Source: Desulfocurvus sp. (GTDB lineage: Bacteria; Desulfobacterota; Desulfovibrionia; Desulfovibrionales; Desulfovibrionaceae). Taken from it: 64,000 nt of DNA. The DNA is taken from contig JAIMKR010000007.1 of assembly GCA_020692325.1 (NCBI GenBank), positions 62,001 to 126,000 of the forward strand, given 5' to 3'. Shown here piece by piece: positions 44,006 to 53,168 of this stretch. The position numbers and the translations under genes were made by a program. Positions within the stretch are counted from its first letter, which is position 1. Every line of letters starts with the position of its first letter. The notes under the pieces were generated by a model. The model was not told the DNA's origin and did not search any database. It saw only the letters and a list, made by a program, of their open reading frames with translations.

Positions 44006-46006
44006 ATGGCACAGCAAATCGCTCCCGATCAACTCGTCGTGAACACCCTGCGCGGCCTCATCATGGACGCCTCGCGCGCGGCCAACTCCGGGCACCCCGG
44101 CGGCGCCATGAGCTCCGCCGACTTCGCCGCGGTGCTCTACTCCGAGTTCCTCAACTACGACCCCGACCGCGCCAACTGGTTCAACCGCGACCGCTTCGTG
44201 CTCTCCGCCGGGCACGAGTCCGCGCTGCTCTATGGGCTGCTGCATCTGGCCGGGTTCATCAGCCGGGACGATCTGACCGAATTCCGCCAGCTGGACAGCA
44301 TCACCCCCGGGCACCCCGAAGTGGGCATGACCCCGGGCGTGGAGGCCACCACCGGTCCGCTGGGCCAGGGCTTCGCCATGGCGGTCGGCATGGCCGTGGC
44401 CGAGACCTTCCTGCGCGCCAAGCTGGGCCGCGGCGTTTGCGAGCACTTCACCTACGCCCTCGCCGGCGACGGCGACCTGCAGGAACCCATCGTGCTCAGC
44501 GCGGCGAACCTCGCCGGTCTGTGGGGCCTGGGCAAGCTCATCGTCTACTACGACTCCAACAAGATGCAGCTGGCCGGGCCGGTGTCCCGCACGGACAAGG
44601 CCGACTACGCCAAAATCTTCGCCGCCCTGGGCTGGCACGTGCAGCAGGTGGACGGGCACGACCGCGACCAGATCCGCACCGCCATCAAACGCGCCCAGGG
44701 GCAAAAGAAAAAGCCCAGCCTCATCATCGGCCACACGGTGATGGCCAAGGGTTCGGCCACGCGCGAGGGCGACTTCGGCACCCACGGCGAGCCCCTCTCC
44801 CCCGAGGAGATCGGCGCCAGCAAAATCCGCATGGGCCTGAACCAGAGCGTCGCCTTCGAGGTGCCGGAACTGGCCCGCGTCACCTTTCAGGCGCGGTTCC
44901 CCGAACTCAAGAAGCGCGCCCGCGCCTGGCAGGACGCGCTTGGTCGCAAAATCAAGAACGCCGACGCCGAATTCCTCGCCTTCTGGAAGGCCATGAACAC
45001 CGGCCGCGGCGAACTCGACCTGCCCATGCCGAGCTTCGAGCCCGGCAAGAAGGTGGCCACCCGGCAAGCCTGGGGCGCGTGCCTGAACCTGTTCAAGGAC
45101 GCCCTGCCCACCCTCGTCGGCGGCAGCGCCGACCTCGACCCCAGCAACCAGACCGCCAAATTCCGCGACGCCGTGGGCATCTTCGGCGCGGAGAACCCCA
45201 CCGGCCGCAATCTGTCCTTCGGCGTGCGCGAGTTCCCCATGGCCGCCATTCTCAACGGCTTGGCCCTGCACGGTGGCGTCATTCCCTTCGGCGCGACATT
45301 CCTCACCTTCTCCGACTACTGCCGCAACGCCATCCGCATGTCGGCCCTGCAGAAGCTGCCCGTGCTCTATGTCTTCACACACGACTCCTTCCACGTGGGC
45401 GAGGACGGCCCCACCCATCAGCCCATTGAGCACGTGGCCTCGCTGCGGCTCATTCCGGGTTTGCTGGACTTCCGCCCCGCCGACGCCAACGAGACCGCCC
45501 TGTGCCTGGGCATCGCGCTGCGGCAGACCTGCACGCCCTCCTGCCTCATGCTCACGCGGCAGGGCCTGCCCGTGCTCGACCCCGCCAAGTACCCGGGCAT
45601 GGCCGAGGGCGTGGCCAAGGGCGGCTACGTGCTGAAGGACTGTGACGGGACCCCGGACGCCATCCTCATCTCCACCGGTTCCGAGGTGTCCCTCGTGCTG
45701 GAGGCCGCAGCCATCCTCGAGGCCGAGGGCCACAAGTTCCGCGTGGTCAGCATGCCCTCGGTGGCGCTCTTCGAGCGGCAGAAGCAGGAATACAAGGACG
45801 CCGTGCTGCCGCCCGCCGTGCGCGCCCGCGTGGCCGTGGAGGCCGGCAGGCCCGAGGGCTGGTACAGGTACGTCGGCCTGGACGGCATGGTCCTGGGTCT
45901 GGATCACTTTGGCGAGAGCGCGCCGGCCGCGCGTTTGGCCGAGAAGTACGGCTTCACCGCGCCCACCGTGGCGCGTAAGATCCGCGAGCGCTACTTCGCG
46001 AAGTAG
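44006..46006 (+). CDS. tkt: transketolase
   Basis: This 666-aa thiamine diphosphate enzyme has the metal/ThDP motif beginning GDGDLQEP (about 153-160) and [10 protein letters not shown] (about 184-193), a central Pyr domain with [12 protein letters not shown] and the [14 protein letters not shown] block (about 461-474), and a C-terminal domain ending with a normal length. It transfers two-carbon units between ketose and aldose phosphates. GDGDLQEP replaces the usual GDG...EG; Pro for Gly is a minor oddity. Confidence 0.93.
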   Translation: MAQQIAPDQLVVNTLRGLIMDASRAANSGHPGGAMSSADFAAVLYSEFLNYDPDRANWFNRDRFVLSAGHESALLYGLLHLAGFISRDDLTEFRQLDSITPGHPEVGMTPGVEATTGPLGQGFAMAVGMAVAETFLRAKLGRGVCEHFTYALAGDGDLQEPIVLSAANLAGLWGLGKLIVYYDSNKMQLAGPVSRTDKADYAKIFAALGWHVQQVDGHDRDQIRTAIKRAQGQKKKPSLIIGHTVMAKGSATREGDFGTHGEPLSPEEIGASKIRMGLNQSVAFEVPELARVTFQARFPELKKRARAWQDALGRKIKNADAEFLAFWKAMNTGRGELDLPMPSFEPGKKVATRQAWGACLNLFKDALPTLVGGSADLDPSNQTAKFRDAVGIFGAENPTGRNLSFGVREFPMAAILNGLALHGGVIPFGATFLTFSDYCRNAIRMSALQKLPVLYVFTHDSFHVGEDGPTHQPIEHVASLRLIPGLLDFRPADANETALCLGIALRQTCTPSCLMLTRQGLPVLDPAKYPGMAEGVAKGGYVLKDCDGTPDAILISTGSEVSLVLEAAAILEAEGHKFRVVSMPSVALFERQKQEYKDAVLPPAVRARVAVEAGRPEGWYRYVGLDGMVLGLDHFGESAPAARLAEKYGFTAPTVARKIRERYFAK

Positions 46007-46098
46007 GCTGGCGGCGCGGCCCGCCGTCGGCGTTTTCCGCGCACAGTCGCCCCGGCGGGCCCGTCCGCCGGGGCGTCAACCCCAAGGAGGTGTTCCCC

Positions 46099-46743
46099 AT
46101 GGTGACTGCGAAGAAGACCACGGCGGCCAAGGCCCCGGCGAAAATGGCCGGAACCGCCAAAAGCGGCTCGAAAAAACTGCTCTTTCTCGTCGGCGACTAC
46201 GTGGAGGACTACGAGGTCATGGTGCCCTTCCAGGCGCTGATGATGCTCGGCTACCAGGTGGAAGCCGCCTGCCCGGACAAAAAGGCCGGCGAAATGGTGC
46301 GCACGGCCATCCATGACTTCGAGGGCGACCAGACATACTCCGAGAAACGCGGCCACAACTTCGCCCTCAACAAGGATTTCGACACGATCGACACCGCCGA
46401 CTACGCGGGCCTCGTGATTCCCGGCGGCCGCGCGCCCGAGTACATCCGTCTGAACAAGCGCGTCCTTGAGATCGTGCGCGAATTCGACAAGGCGAAAAAG
46501 CCCATCGCCGCCATCTGCCACGGACCTCTCGTGCTCGTCGCAGCCGGCGTGCTCAAGGGACGGACCGCCTCGGCCTACCCGGCCTGCGGCCCTGATGTTG
46601 GCTGCGCGGGCGGCAAATACGCCGAGATTCCCATCGACAAGGCCGTGGTGGACGGCAATCTCGTCACCGCGCCGGCCTGGCCGGCGCATCCCGATTGGAT
46701 CGCCAAGTTCGCTGCGGCGCTCGGCGCCAAAATCAGCATTTAG
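46099..46743 (+). CDS. DJ-1/PfpI-family protein
   Basis: This 214-aa class I glutamine amidotransferase-like protein has [14 protein letters not shown] (about residues 30-43), [11 protein letters not shown] (about 105-115) and the nucleophile elbow AICHGPLVL (about 138-146). Family members act as glyoxalase/deglycase or protease-like proteins; the exact activity is unknown. A ~28-residue Lys/Ala-rich leader precedes the fold. AAGGAGG lies 8 bp before ATG 46099. Confidence 0.85.
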   Translation: MVTAKKTTAAKAPAKMAGTAKSGSKKLLFLVGDYVEDYEVMVPFQALMMLGYQVEAACPDKKAGEMVRTAIHDFEGDQTYSEKRGHNFALNKDFDTIDTADYAGLVIPGGRAPEYIRLNKRVLEIVREFDKAKKPIAAICHGPLVLVAAGVLKGRTASAYPACGPDVGCAGGKYAEIPIDKAVVDGNLVTAPAWPAHPDWIAKFAAALGAKISI

Positions 46744-46756
46744 CGCGGCAAACCAC

Positions 46757-46787
46757 AGGCGGTCCCGCGCGGGGCCGCCTTTTTTTG
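46757..46787 (+). terminator. strong rho-independent terminator
   Basis: Stem AGGCGGTCCC / GGGGCCGCCT (46757-46766 and 46771-46780, one wobble), loop GCGC, then a run of T at 46780-46786. Confidence 0.9.
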
Positions 46788-46926
46788 CGTCCGCTGCGGC
46801 TGTTTTTTGGGGTGGGGCGTCACCATGGGGCTCTTGCGGATATGGCGCGTGCTCTGTTAGCATCACGCCACTTTAAACACGAAGACCAAAACACGCCCAA
46901 ATCGGCGTTTGTGAAGGAGAGCAGGC

Positions 46927-47910
46927 ATGGAAGCCCCGCAAAGAAATCTGGCCTTGGATCTGGTGCGCGTCACCGAGGCCGCCGCGCTGGCCAGCGCGCG
47001 CTGGCTCGGCAAGGGCGACAAAAACGCCGGCGACGGCGCGGCCGTGGAGGCGATGCGCCTGTCGTTCAACTCGCTGGCCATCAGTGGCACCGTCGTCATC
47101 GGCGAGGGGGAGAAGGACAACGCCCCCATGCTGAAAAACGGCGAGAAGGTCGGCGGCGGCGGTCCGCTGGCGGTCGACGTGGCCGTGGACCCCGTGGAGG
47201 GCACCAGCCTGCTGGCCTATGGCCGTCCCAACGCCATCAGCGTCGTGGGCGTGGCCCCGGCGGGCGCCATGTACGTGCCCGGCCCCAGCTTCTACATGCA
47301 GAAGCTCGTGGTCCCCGCGGCCGCCAAGGACGTGGTTGACATCGAGGCCCCTGTGCCGGTCAACCTCACCCGCATCGCCAAGGCCCTGGGCAAGGACGTG
47401 GACGATCTGGTCGTCTTCGTGCTGGACAAGCCCCGCCACAAGAAGCTCATCGCCGACATCCGCCAGGCCGGCGCGCGCATTCAGCTGCACACCGACGGCG
47501 ACGTGGCCGGCGCGCTCATGGCCATCGACCCCAGAAACGAGGTGGACGTGATGATGGGCACCGGCGGCACCCCCGAGGGCGTGCTGGCCGCCTGCGCCAT
47601 CCGCATCATGGGCGGCGAAATGTTCTGCAAGCTCGATCCGCAGAAGCAGGATGAGAAGAACGCCCTGGCCCAGTCCGGCGTTGACGTGCGCCGCGTGCTC
47701 ACCGTGGGCGACCTCATCAAGAGCGAGGACGTGTTCTTCGCCGCCACGGGCATTTCCGGCGGCACGTTCCTCAAGGGCGTGCGCTACCTGGGTTACGGCG
47801 CGGAGACCAGCTCGCTGGTCATGCGCGGCAAGACCGGCACCATCCGCTACATCGAGGCCATCCATTCCTGGGACAGCCTGATGAAGTTCAGCGCCGTCAA
47901 GTACGATTAG
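46927..47910 (+). CDS. glpX: fructose-1,6-bisphosphatase class II
   Basis: This 327-aa GlpX protein starts with RNLALDLVRVTEAAALASARW (about residues 6-26), then IGEGEKDNAPML, the DPVEGTS metal motif (about 88-94), and MMGTGGTPEGVLAACA (about 207-222). It makes fructose-6-phosphate for gluconeogenesis and pentose supply, together with tkt and rpiB nearby. Terminators flank it on both sides, so it is monocistronic. AAGGAGAGC precedes ATG 46927. Confidence 0.94.
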   Translation: MEAPQRNLALDLVRVTEAAALASARWLGKGDKNAGDGAAVEAMRLSFNSLAISGTVVIGEGEKDNAPMLKNGEKVGGGGPLAVDVAVDPVEGTSLLAYGRPNAISVVGVAPAGAMYVPGPSFYMQKLVVPAAAKDVVDIEAPVPVNLTRIAKALGKDVDDLVVFVLDKPRHKKLIADIRQAGARIQLHTDGDVAGALMAIDPRNEVDVMMGTGGTPEGVLAACAIRIMGGEMFCKLDPQKQDEKNALAQSGVDVRRVLTVGDLIKSEDVFFAATGISGGTFLKGVRYLGYGAETSSLVMRGKTGTIRYIEAIHSWDSLMKFSAVKYD

Positions 47911-47918
47911 AAACGGCG

Positions 47919-47953
47919 AAAGGCCGGGAAGGGCGCTCCCCCTCCCGGCCTTT
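47919..47953. terminator. terminator between glpX and a small convergent gene
   Basis: An 11-bp stem, AAAGGCCGGGA (47919-47929) / TCCCGGCCTTT (47943-47953), perfect, with an internal GGG/CCC extension. It may serve both the plus-strand glpX and the minus-strand gene ending at 47976. Confidence 0.75.
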
Positions 47954-47975
47954 CACATGGCGCGCCGCGCCGCCG

Positions 47976-48215
47976 CTACAAATCCGGATTGGTCAGCTTG
48001 GCGGCGATGATGGCCGCATCCTCCGGCCGGGCCTGAACGGCGAGACTCTTGGAGTCGCCATGGCAGGCGAAGGCCGAACCGTTGAAATGCACGTAACCGG
48101 CCGAAAGCACCTTGGTGTAGGGAATCTGCTCGCGCATCTCGCCAAAGTCGATGCGCTTGGGGAAAATGACAGGCACCGGCGCGCCGGAAAAATCCTCGAA
48201 CATGATGTACTTCAT
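47976..48215 (-). CDS. small hypothetical protein
   Basis: This 79-aa soluble protein has one Cys and a mix of strands and short helices: opens with MKYIMFEDF and ends AAIIAAKLTNPDL. The start is supported by GGAGG on the minus strand. It is short and compact, resembling uncharacterised phage- or envelope-type small domains; I do not recognise it. It shares a 93-bp divergent region with the glycosyltransferase gene. Confidence 0.6.
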   Translation of the reverse strand: MKYIMFEDFSGAPVPVIFPKRIDFGEMREQIPYTKVLSAGYVHFNGSAFACHGDSKSLAVQARPEDAAIIAAKLTNPDL

Positions 48216-48308
48216 GAGTTCCTCCAGGGCGTTGGCCCGATTCGCTTTCCTTTTTGTACCGCAGCCGGCGGGTGAGGGCAAGCAGCCTCACGCGGCGCGG
48301 AGACGCGT

Positions 48309-49370
48309 ATGACCACCCCGGCCGATCTCGACTTTCGCCGCATCGGCATCTGGCAAACCGCCTTTCTGGGCGATGCGGTGCTCACCCTGCCCTTCATCCA
48401 GGCCCTCAAAAAGAGCCGTCCCGGCGCGGAAATCCATCTTTTCGTCCGAGCGGGCGTGGAGGGACTCTTCCGTGCCCAGCGCGAACTGGCGAGCGTACGC
48501 CCCTTCGCCAAGCGCGGCGCGCAAAAGGGCTTTTTCGCGGCGCGCGACCTGGGCCGGCGGCTGGCCGCCGAGGCATTCGACCTCTGGATCTCGCCGCACA
48601 CCAGCCTGCGCAGCGCCTACGTGGCCCGCGCCGTGGGCGCGCCCGTGCGCATCGGCTACGACGCGCCGTGGTACAACTGGTTGGCGTACACGCATTTGGT
48701 TCCCCGGCGCTTCAACGAACTCGACGAGATCGAGCGCATCTTCCAGCTCGGCGCGCCGATCGGCCTTTTCGCCGACCGCGCGCACCCCGCCCCCATGCCC
48801 CGGCTGGACCTGTCGCCCGAGGCCGTGGCCCGCGCCGACGAGATCTGCGCCGGCCTGCCGCCGGGCAAACGCCTGGGCATCCACCCCGGCTCCACCTGGC
48901 CCACCAAGTGCTGGCCGGCGGAACACTTCGCCGAGGTGGCGCGTCGGGCGCTGGCCGCCGGAGCCGTGGTGCTGCTCTTCGCCGGGCCCGGCGAGGAACA
49001 ACTCGCCGCCCACATCGCCAAGATCGCCGACGACGGCTCGGGCCGTCTGTTCAACTTGGCGAACATGCTGACGATCCCGGCGCTGGCCGCCTGCATGGCC
49101 CGGGTCGATGCCTGCCTGACCAACGACTCCGGCCCCATGCATCTGGCCTGGGCGCAGGGTGTGCCGCTGGTCGCCTGCTTCGGCCCCACGGTACGCCGGC
49201 TCGGCTTTTTCCCGCGCGGGGAGAATTCCCGCGTGCTGGAGGCGGACCTCGCCTGCCGTCCCTGCGGCCTGCACGGGCACAAGGTCTGCCCCCTGGGCCA
49301 TCACAACTGTATGCGCGACATCTCCCCCGACCAGGCCTGGACCGTCCTGCGGCCCATGCTCGGCGTCTGA
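48309..49370 (+). CDS. glycosyltransferase family 9, heptosyltransferase II-like
   Basis: This 353-aa GT9 enzyme begins with IGIWQTAFLGDAVLTLPFI (about residues 12-30, the G-D-x-x-x-x-P acceptor loop). It has GIHPGSTWPTKCWP (about 189-202) and the donor motif LTNDSGPMHLA (about 271-281). It adds a heptose or similar sugar to lipopolysaccharide core. It is cotranscribed with the pseudo-calpain gene that starts 26 bp later. Confidence 0.87.
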   Translation: MTTPADLDFRRIGIWQTAFLGDAVLTLPFIQALKKSRPGAEIHLFVRAGVEGLFRAQRELASVRPFAKRGAQKGFFAARDLGRRLAAEAFDLWISPHTSLRSAYVARAVGAPVRIGYDAPWYNWLAYTHLVPRRFNELDEIERIFQLGAPIGLFADRAHPAPMPRLDLSPEAVARADEICAGLPPGKRLGIHPGSTWPTKCWPAEHFAEVARRALAAGAVVLLFAGPGEEQLAAHIAKIADDGSGRLFNLANMLTIPALAACMARVDACLTNDSGPMHLAWAQGVPLVACFGPTVRRLGFFPRGENSRVLEADLACRPCGLHGHKVCPLGHHNCMRDISPDQAWTVLRPMLGV

Positions 49371-49396
49371 ACCACCGCGCCGAAGCGAGGCGAATC

Positions 49397-50548
49397 ATGA
49401 CGAATCTGCTTCGGCCCCTGTTTCTCGCCGCCCTGCTCACCCTGGGTATGACCGCCGCGTCCTTTGGCCTGCCCGGTCCCGGCGACGACGACTCCGACGA
49501 GTCCGCGTGCGGACGCGACTCGCGCCACGTGGCCGACGAGGCCCCGCCCGAGGGTGCGCTTTCCTCCGCGCTGGCCCGCAACTGGGACACCTGGGCCGCG
49601 GGACGCCACGTGCTCGACGCCAAGGCCATTGCTTCGCTTTTCGCCGACGCATCCATCCATGGAGAGAACGCCGCGGCGCTGGCCACCCTGGACTTCGCCC
49701 TGCGCCGGTCTGACGCCTCCGGCGCGGATACGTCAGCCCTCACTCGCGCGGAAGCACTTGCCGCCCTCCGCGACGCCGACACGCTGCGTTTCTACGCCGA
49801 CCGCGTGCGCCTGTTGCGCAAGCTCCCCCGCGCGCTCTTCACCCCTGGCGCTCCATCCCCCAAATTCCTTCGCCTCGGTCCCGGCGGCGACGACGCCCTG
49901 TTCGCCGTCATGGACGGGCTGGCCGAGAGCCGCCCGAACGTCCTCAAACACGCGCTATGCGAACTGCCCGACGGCCGTTTCCGCGTGACGCTGCCCGGCG
50001 CCGAGCCCCTCACCATCGCCGCGCCGACGGACGCCGAGCTGGCTCGGAACGACGATGCGGTCACGCTTTCCGGCGGCCGCTGGGCCCCGGCTCTGGAAAA
50101 GGCCTGGGCCGCCCTGCTGGCGCGGCAGGCGCACGAGCTGCCGGTCGGCGAATCGCCCAAACAGCCGCAGCTCTCCGACGTGTTGCGCCTGTGGACCGGC
50201 AATCCGGTGCTGGGGCTGCGCCTGCCGGGATCGGGTCAGGCCACCGACGACGACGCCCTGCGCTCCGCCCTGGCCCGCATGACCGCCCGGCGCTCCCTGG
50301 CGCTGACGCGCACCGCCACGAAAACTCCATCCAGCCCTGCCGGTCTCGCCTACGCCGTGATCGACTACGACGCCATGACCGACATGCTCACCCTGCGCGA
50401 TCCACGCGGCGGCGATTTCCTCCCCGCAGGGACGGAAGAACCGCAATCCGGTCACGCCCGCAGGGACGGCGTGTTCCATCTGAGCCTCGCCGATTTCGAG
50501 CGCCTCTTCGACGCCATCGCCGTGGAGCAGAACGACCAGCCACGCTGA
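49397..50548 (+). CDS. exported protein, calpain-like fold without catalytic residues
   Basis: This 383-aa protein has a signal peptide (about residues 1-24). From about 160 to 383 it follows the calpain (C2 peptidase) order: a GDCW-like site reads GDDA (Asp166 in the Cys position), then LCELPDGRFRV and a WAPALEKAWA helix (about 226-235, calpain W-x-x-L-x-E-K-A). AYAVIDYD follows with Leu317 in the His position, then LRDPRG with Asp335 in the Asn position, and an FHLSLADFERLF end. Cys, His and Asn are all replaced at nearly calpain spacing (151 and 18 residues). It is thus likely a non-enzymatic pseudo-protease. Fold assignment is by eye. Confidence 0.6.
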   Translation: MTNLLRPLFLAALLTLGMTAASFGLPGPGDDDSDESACGRDSRHVADEAPPEGALSSALARNWDTWAAGRHVLDAKAIASLFADASIHGENAAALATLDFALRRSDASGADTSALTRAEALAALRDADTLRFYADRVRLLRKLPRALFTPGAPSPKFLRLGPGGDDALFAVMDGLAESRPNVLKHALCELPDGRFRVTLPGAEPLTIAAPTDAELARNDDAVTLSGGRWAPALEKAWAALLARQAHELPVGESPKQPQLSDVLRLWTGNPVLGLRLPGSGQATDDDALRSALARMTARRSLALTRTATKTPSSPAGLAYAVIDYDAMTDMLTLRDPRGGDFLPAGTEEPQSGHARRDGVFHLSLADFERLFDAIAVEQNDQPR

Positions 50549-50580
50549 ACGCACCCTCGGCGTGCCCCTCATATCCTGGT

Positions 50581-51030
50581 GGGAAATGCCAGCCACATTT
50601 GGGGTTCAAGCGCCCCCTCCCTGAAACCCGACGTAAAGGAAAGCAGTATTCCTTGTAAATGGGGTTCCAAGGGGTCGAAGGCTCCCGGCCTACGCCCACT
50701 CGACGCCATGACGATGTGGTTGGAAGGATGCCTCCGGCGGCCAGGGGACTTCGCGTCCCCTGGGACCCCGCGTGCATGAAAGATTTGATTCTTCAAAAAT
50801 GGGGTTCCAAGGGGCCGAAGGTCCCTTGGCCTGCGGAGCATACCCCCGCCACCACAGCTTGGACGGAGAGCGTGCAGCGTGGACGGAAGGTCTTGGCTAG
50901 GGGATGCCTCTGGCGGCCAGCCCCATTCGGGGTTCGAGCGCGCCCTCTGAGGCCCGACGTGAAGAATCGCAGTATTTCTTCCGTAAACGGGGTTCCAAGA
51001 GGCCGAAGATCCCTTGGCCTGAGAGCATGT
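50581..51030. repeat. cluster of hairpin-forming interspersed repeats
   Basis: The 614-bp gap 50549-51162 holds no gene I can support but is largely repeat. Direct copies of GGGGTTCCAAGGGGCCGAAG plus its self-complementary end lie at 50660-50690, 50800-50832 and 50989-51019. Each folds as CCAAGGG...CCCTTGG. An inverted relative is at 50728-50770. Two larger segments, about 50590-50692 and 50914-51022, match over roughly 100 bp, so a bigger unit has been duplicated with drift. Confidence 0.75.
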
Positions 51031-51162
51031 TCACAAGCCGCCGCATTATGACCGAAGAGCGTTCTCCTCGCCTCTTGGCAAGCCGGGCGGCTTTGGCTAG
51101 ATTGGCCCATGCTGAACACGGCCGCGCGGGTCGCGCCGCCGTCCAACGTCAAGGAGACCCTC

Positions 51163-52356
51163 ATGCAGTTGCTTTCCAACCAGGTCAAAAGCTACATGGA
51201 CTGCTCGTCTTGGATCCGCCGCATGTTCGAGGCGGGCATCGAGCTCAAGAAGAAATACGGCGAGGACGCGGTGTGCGACTTCAGCCTCGGCAATCCGGAC
51301 CTCCCGCCGCCGAGCGGCGTGTGCCAGGGCCTGCGCGAAATCGCCGAGGAAGCCGGTGCGCCCTTCGCCTTCGGCTACATGCCCAACTTCGGTTATCCCG
51401 CTGTGCGCGAGGCGCTGGCCAAACACGTGTCCGTGGAGCAGGGAGTGAGCGTGACGCCGGACTGTCTGGTCCTCACCTGCGGCGCGGCGGGCGCACTCAA
51501 CACCTTCCTGCGCGCGGTCATCGAACCGGGTGACGAGCTGCTTTGCCCGGCCCCGTACTTCGTGGAATACGGCTTCTACGTGGAGAACCACGGGGGCAAG
51601 CTCAAGAGCGTGCCGGCCAAGGCGGGCACGTTCGACCTTGACGTGGCGGCGCTTGAGGCGGCCATCACGGAGCATACGCGCGTGCTGCTCATCAACTCGC
51701 CGAACAATCCCACGGGCATCATTTACCCCGAATCGACCCTGCGCGAGCTGTCCGCGATGCTGACACGCAAGAACGAGGGACGCAGACGGCCGATCTTCCT
51801 GCTGGCCGACGAGCCCTACCGCTTCCTGGCCTTCGACGGCGCGGTGGTGCCCTCTGTGCTGCCGCTGTATCCGTACAGCGTGGTGGTGAGCTCGTTCTCC
51901 AAGAACCTTTCACTGCCGGGCGTGCGCATTGGCTACGCGCTGGTGAACCCGGCCATGCCGAACCGCGCTGAACTGGTCGGCGGCATCATTCTGGCGAACC
52001 GCATCCTTGGCTTTGTGAACGCCCCGGCGCTGGGGCAGAAGCTGCTTCTCAAGGTGATGGAGCAGCAGGTGGACGCCTCCATCTATGGCCGCCGGCGCGA
52101 GGCCATGGCCAAGGTGCTGGATGAGGCCGGGTACAAGTATCCCCGGCCTCGCGGCGCGTTCTACTTCTTCCCGGAGGCCCCGGGCGGCGACGACGTGGCT
52201 TTCGTGAACGCGCTGGTTGAGGAACGGGTTCTCGCGGTGCCGGGCAAAGGCTTCGGCTGCGAGGGGCACTTCCGGCTGGCCTTCTGCGTGGGCGAGGACG
52301 TCATCAAGCGCTCGGCCGACGGCTTCAAGCGCGCCAGGGACAAGTTCGGGAAGTAG
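51163..52356 (+). CDS. class I/II pyridoxal-phosphate aminotransferase
   Basis: This 397-aa fold-type I enzyme has NSPNNPTG (about residues 184-191) and the PLP lysine in VVSSFSKNLSLPGVRIGY (about 244-261), with Asp-x-Pro-Tyr (DEPYRFL, about 219-225) and a C-terminal Arg in GHFRLAF. Substrate is probably aspartate or an aromatic/branched amino acid; not assignable. ATG 51163 is used because AAGGAG lies at 51151; an upstream ATG at 51109 lacks a site. Standalone. Confidence 0.85.
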   Translation: MQLLSNQVKSYMDCSSWIRRMFEAGIELKKKYGEDAVCDFSLGNPDLPPPSGVCQGLREIAEEAGAPFAFGYMPNFGYPAVREALAKHVSVEQGVSVTPDCLVLTCGAAGALNTFLRAVIEPGDELLCPAPYFVEYGFYVENHGGKLKSVPAKAGTFDLDVAALEAAITEHTRVLLINSPNNPTGIIYPESTLRELSAMLTRKNEGRRRPIFLLADEPYRFLAFDGAVVPSVLPLYPYSVVVSSFSKNLSLPGVRIGYALVNPAMPNRAELVGGIILANRILGFVNAPALGQKLLLKVMEQQVDASIYGRRREAMAKVLDEAGYKYPRPRGAFYFFPEAPGGDDVAFVNALVEERVLAVPGKGFGCEGHFRLAFCVGEDVIKRSADGFKRARDKFGK

Positions 52357-52381
52357 CGGCCAGCATCCGCACGGCAAAGGA

Positions 52382-52415
52382 AAAGCCCCTGACCGCTCGC
52401 GCGGTCAGGGGCTTT
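52382..52415. terminator. strong bidirectional terminator
   Basis: Perfect 15-bp inverted repeat AAAGCCCCTGACCGC / GCGGTCAGGGGCTTT with loop TCGC, between the convergent aminotransferase and qmoD-like genes. The A3/T3 ends give short U-runs on both strands. Confidence 0.85.
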
Positions 52416-52440
52416 ATCATTTCGTCCGAGCCTTCGCGGC

Positions 52441-53109
52441 CTACCAGTTGGCGTCGGCGAAGAGGTTGGAGCCGAAGCCAAAGTCGGCCTCGGGCTCGCC
52501 GCCGGTGGCGGGAGCGCCAGTGGCGCCGGCATCGGCGGCGGGAGCGGCGGCATCACCAGCAGCGGCGCCGCCGGCCACACCGGCCACGACCACGCCCTGG
52601 GCCTTGACCTTGGCGACCTCGTCCATGAGCTGCTCGAGCTTCTTGATATGCTCGTCAATCTTGGAGTTGGCGACCTGGAGCTTCATGTCGCCGGAGGCGG
52701 CCTGCTCCTCAAGGGGCTTCAGTTTGGTCTTGAGTTCCTTGACCTCGTCGGTCTTGGTCTCGACTTCCTTGGTCAGCTTCTCCACCTGGGCGGAGAGGGT
52801 GGCGTTGGCGGCGCGCAGCTCGGCCATCTTGGCCATGATGGCCTGGGCCTGGGCCAGGGCGGCGTCGGGAAGGGGCTTCACGGCGACCTTGTCGCCCAGC
52901 GCGGCCACATCGCCGGCGGCGGCCTTGGTCAGCTTGGGCTCCTGCTCATAAATCCAGGCCTTGGACAGGGCGGCGGCGATGGGCGCGAATTCGGCGTCCA
53001 CGTCACCCTGCGTCATGAAGGACAGAAGGTCGATGGCAGGGCCATCGGCGGGCGCGCCCTTCAGGCAGGCCACGAACGTGCTCATGGGGAAAACTTTCGC
53101 TTCAGCCAT
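52441..53109 (-). CDS. qmoD: QmoD-like protein
   Basis: This 222-aa protein has no cofactor motif. Residues about 90-185 form a long Lys/Glu-rich coiled coil, and about 185-205 an Ala/Gly/Pro-rich linker; the C-terminus ends in an aromatic segment (ADFGFGSNLFADANW). It is the last gene of aprBA-qmoABCD. In D. vulgaris the gene directly after qmoC is a conserved hypothetical reported to affect sulfate growth; this one holds the same position and size. Its mechanism is not known. Confidence 0.75.
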   Translation of the reverse strand: MAEAKVFPMSTFVACLKGAPADGPAIDLLSFMTQGDVDAEFAPIAAALSKAWIYEQEPKLTKAAAGDVAALGDKVAVKPLPDAALAQAQAIMAKMAELRAANATLSAQVEKLTKEVETKTDEVKELKTKLKPLEEQAASGDMKLQVANSKIDEHIKKLEQLMDEVAKVKAQGVVVAGVAGGAAAGDAAAPAADAGATGAPATGGEPEADFGFGSNLFADANW

Positions 53110-53168
53110 TGGAGTTCCTCCTTAATGGTCGGGAAAACCTATCGTTCAGTTTACACCCTATCGCCGAC

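Noticed and set aside
50579-51188. Short open frames in the repeat block
   Set aside because: They only read through the repeats (the same few residues recur), lack ribosome sites, and change frame between copies.
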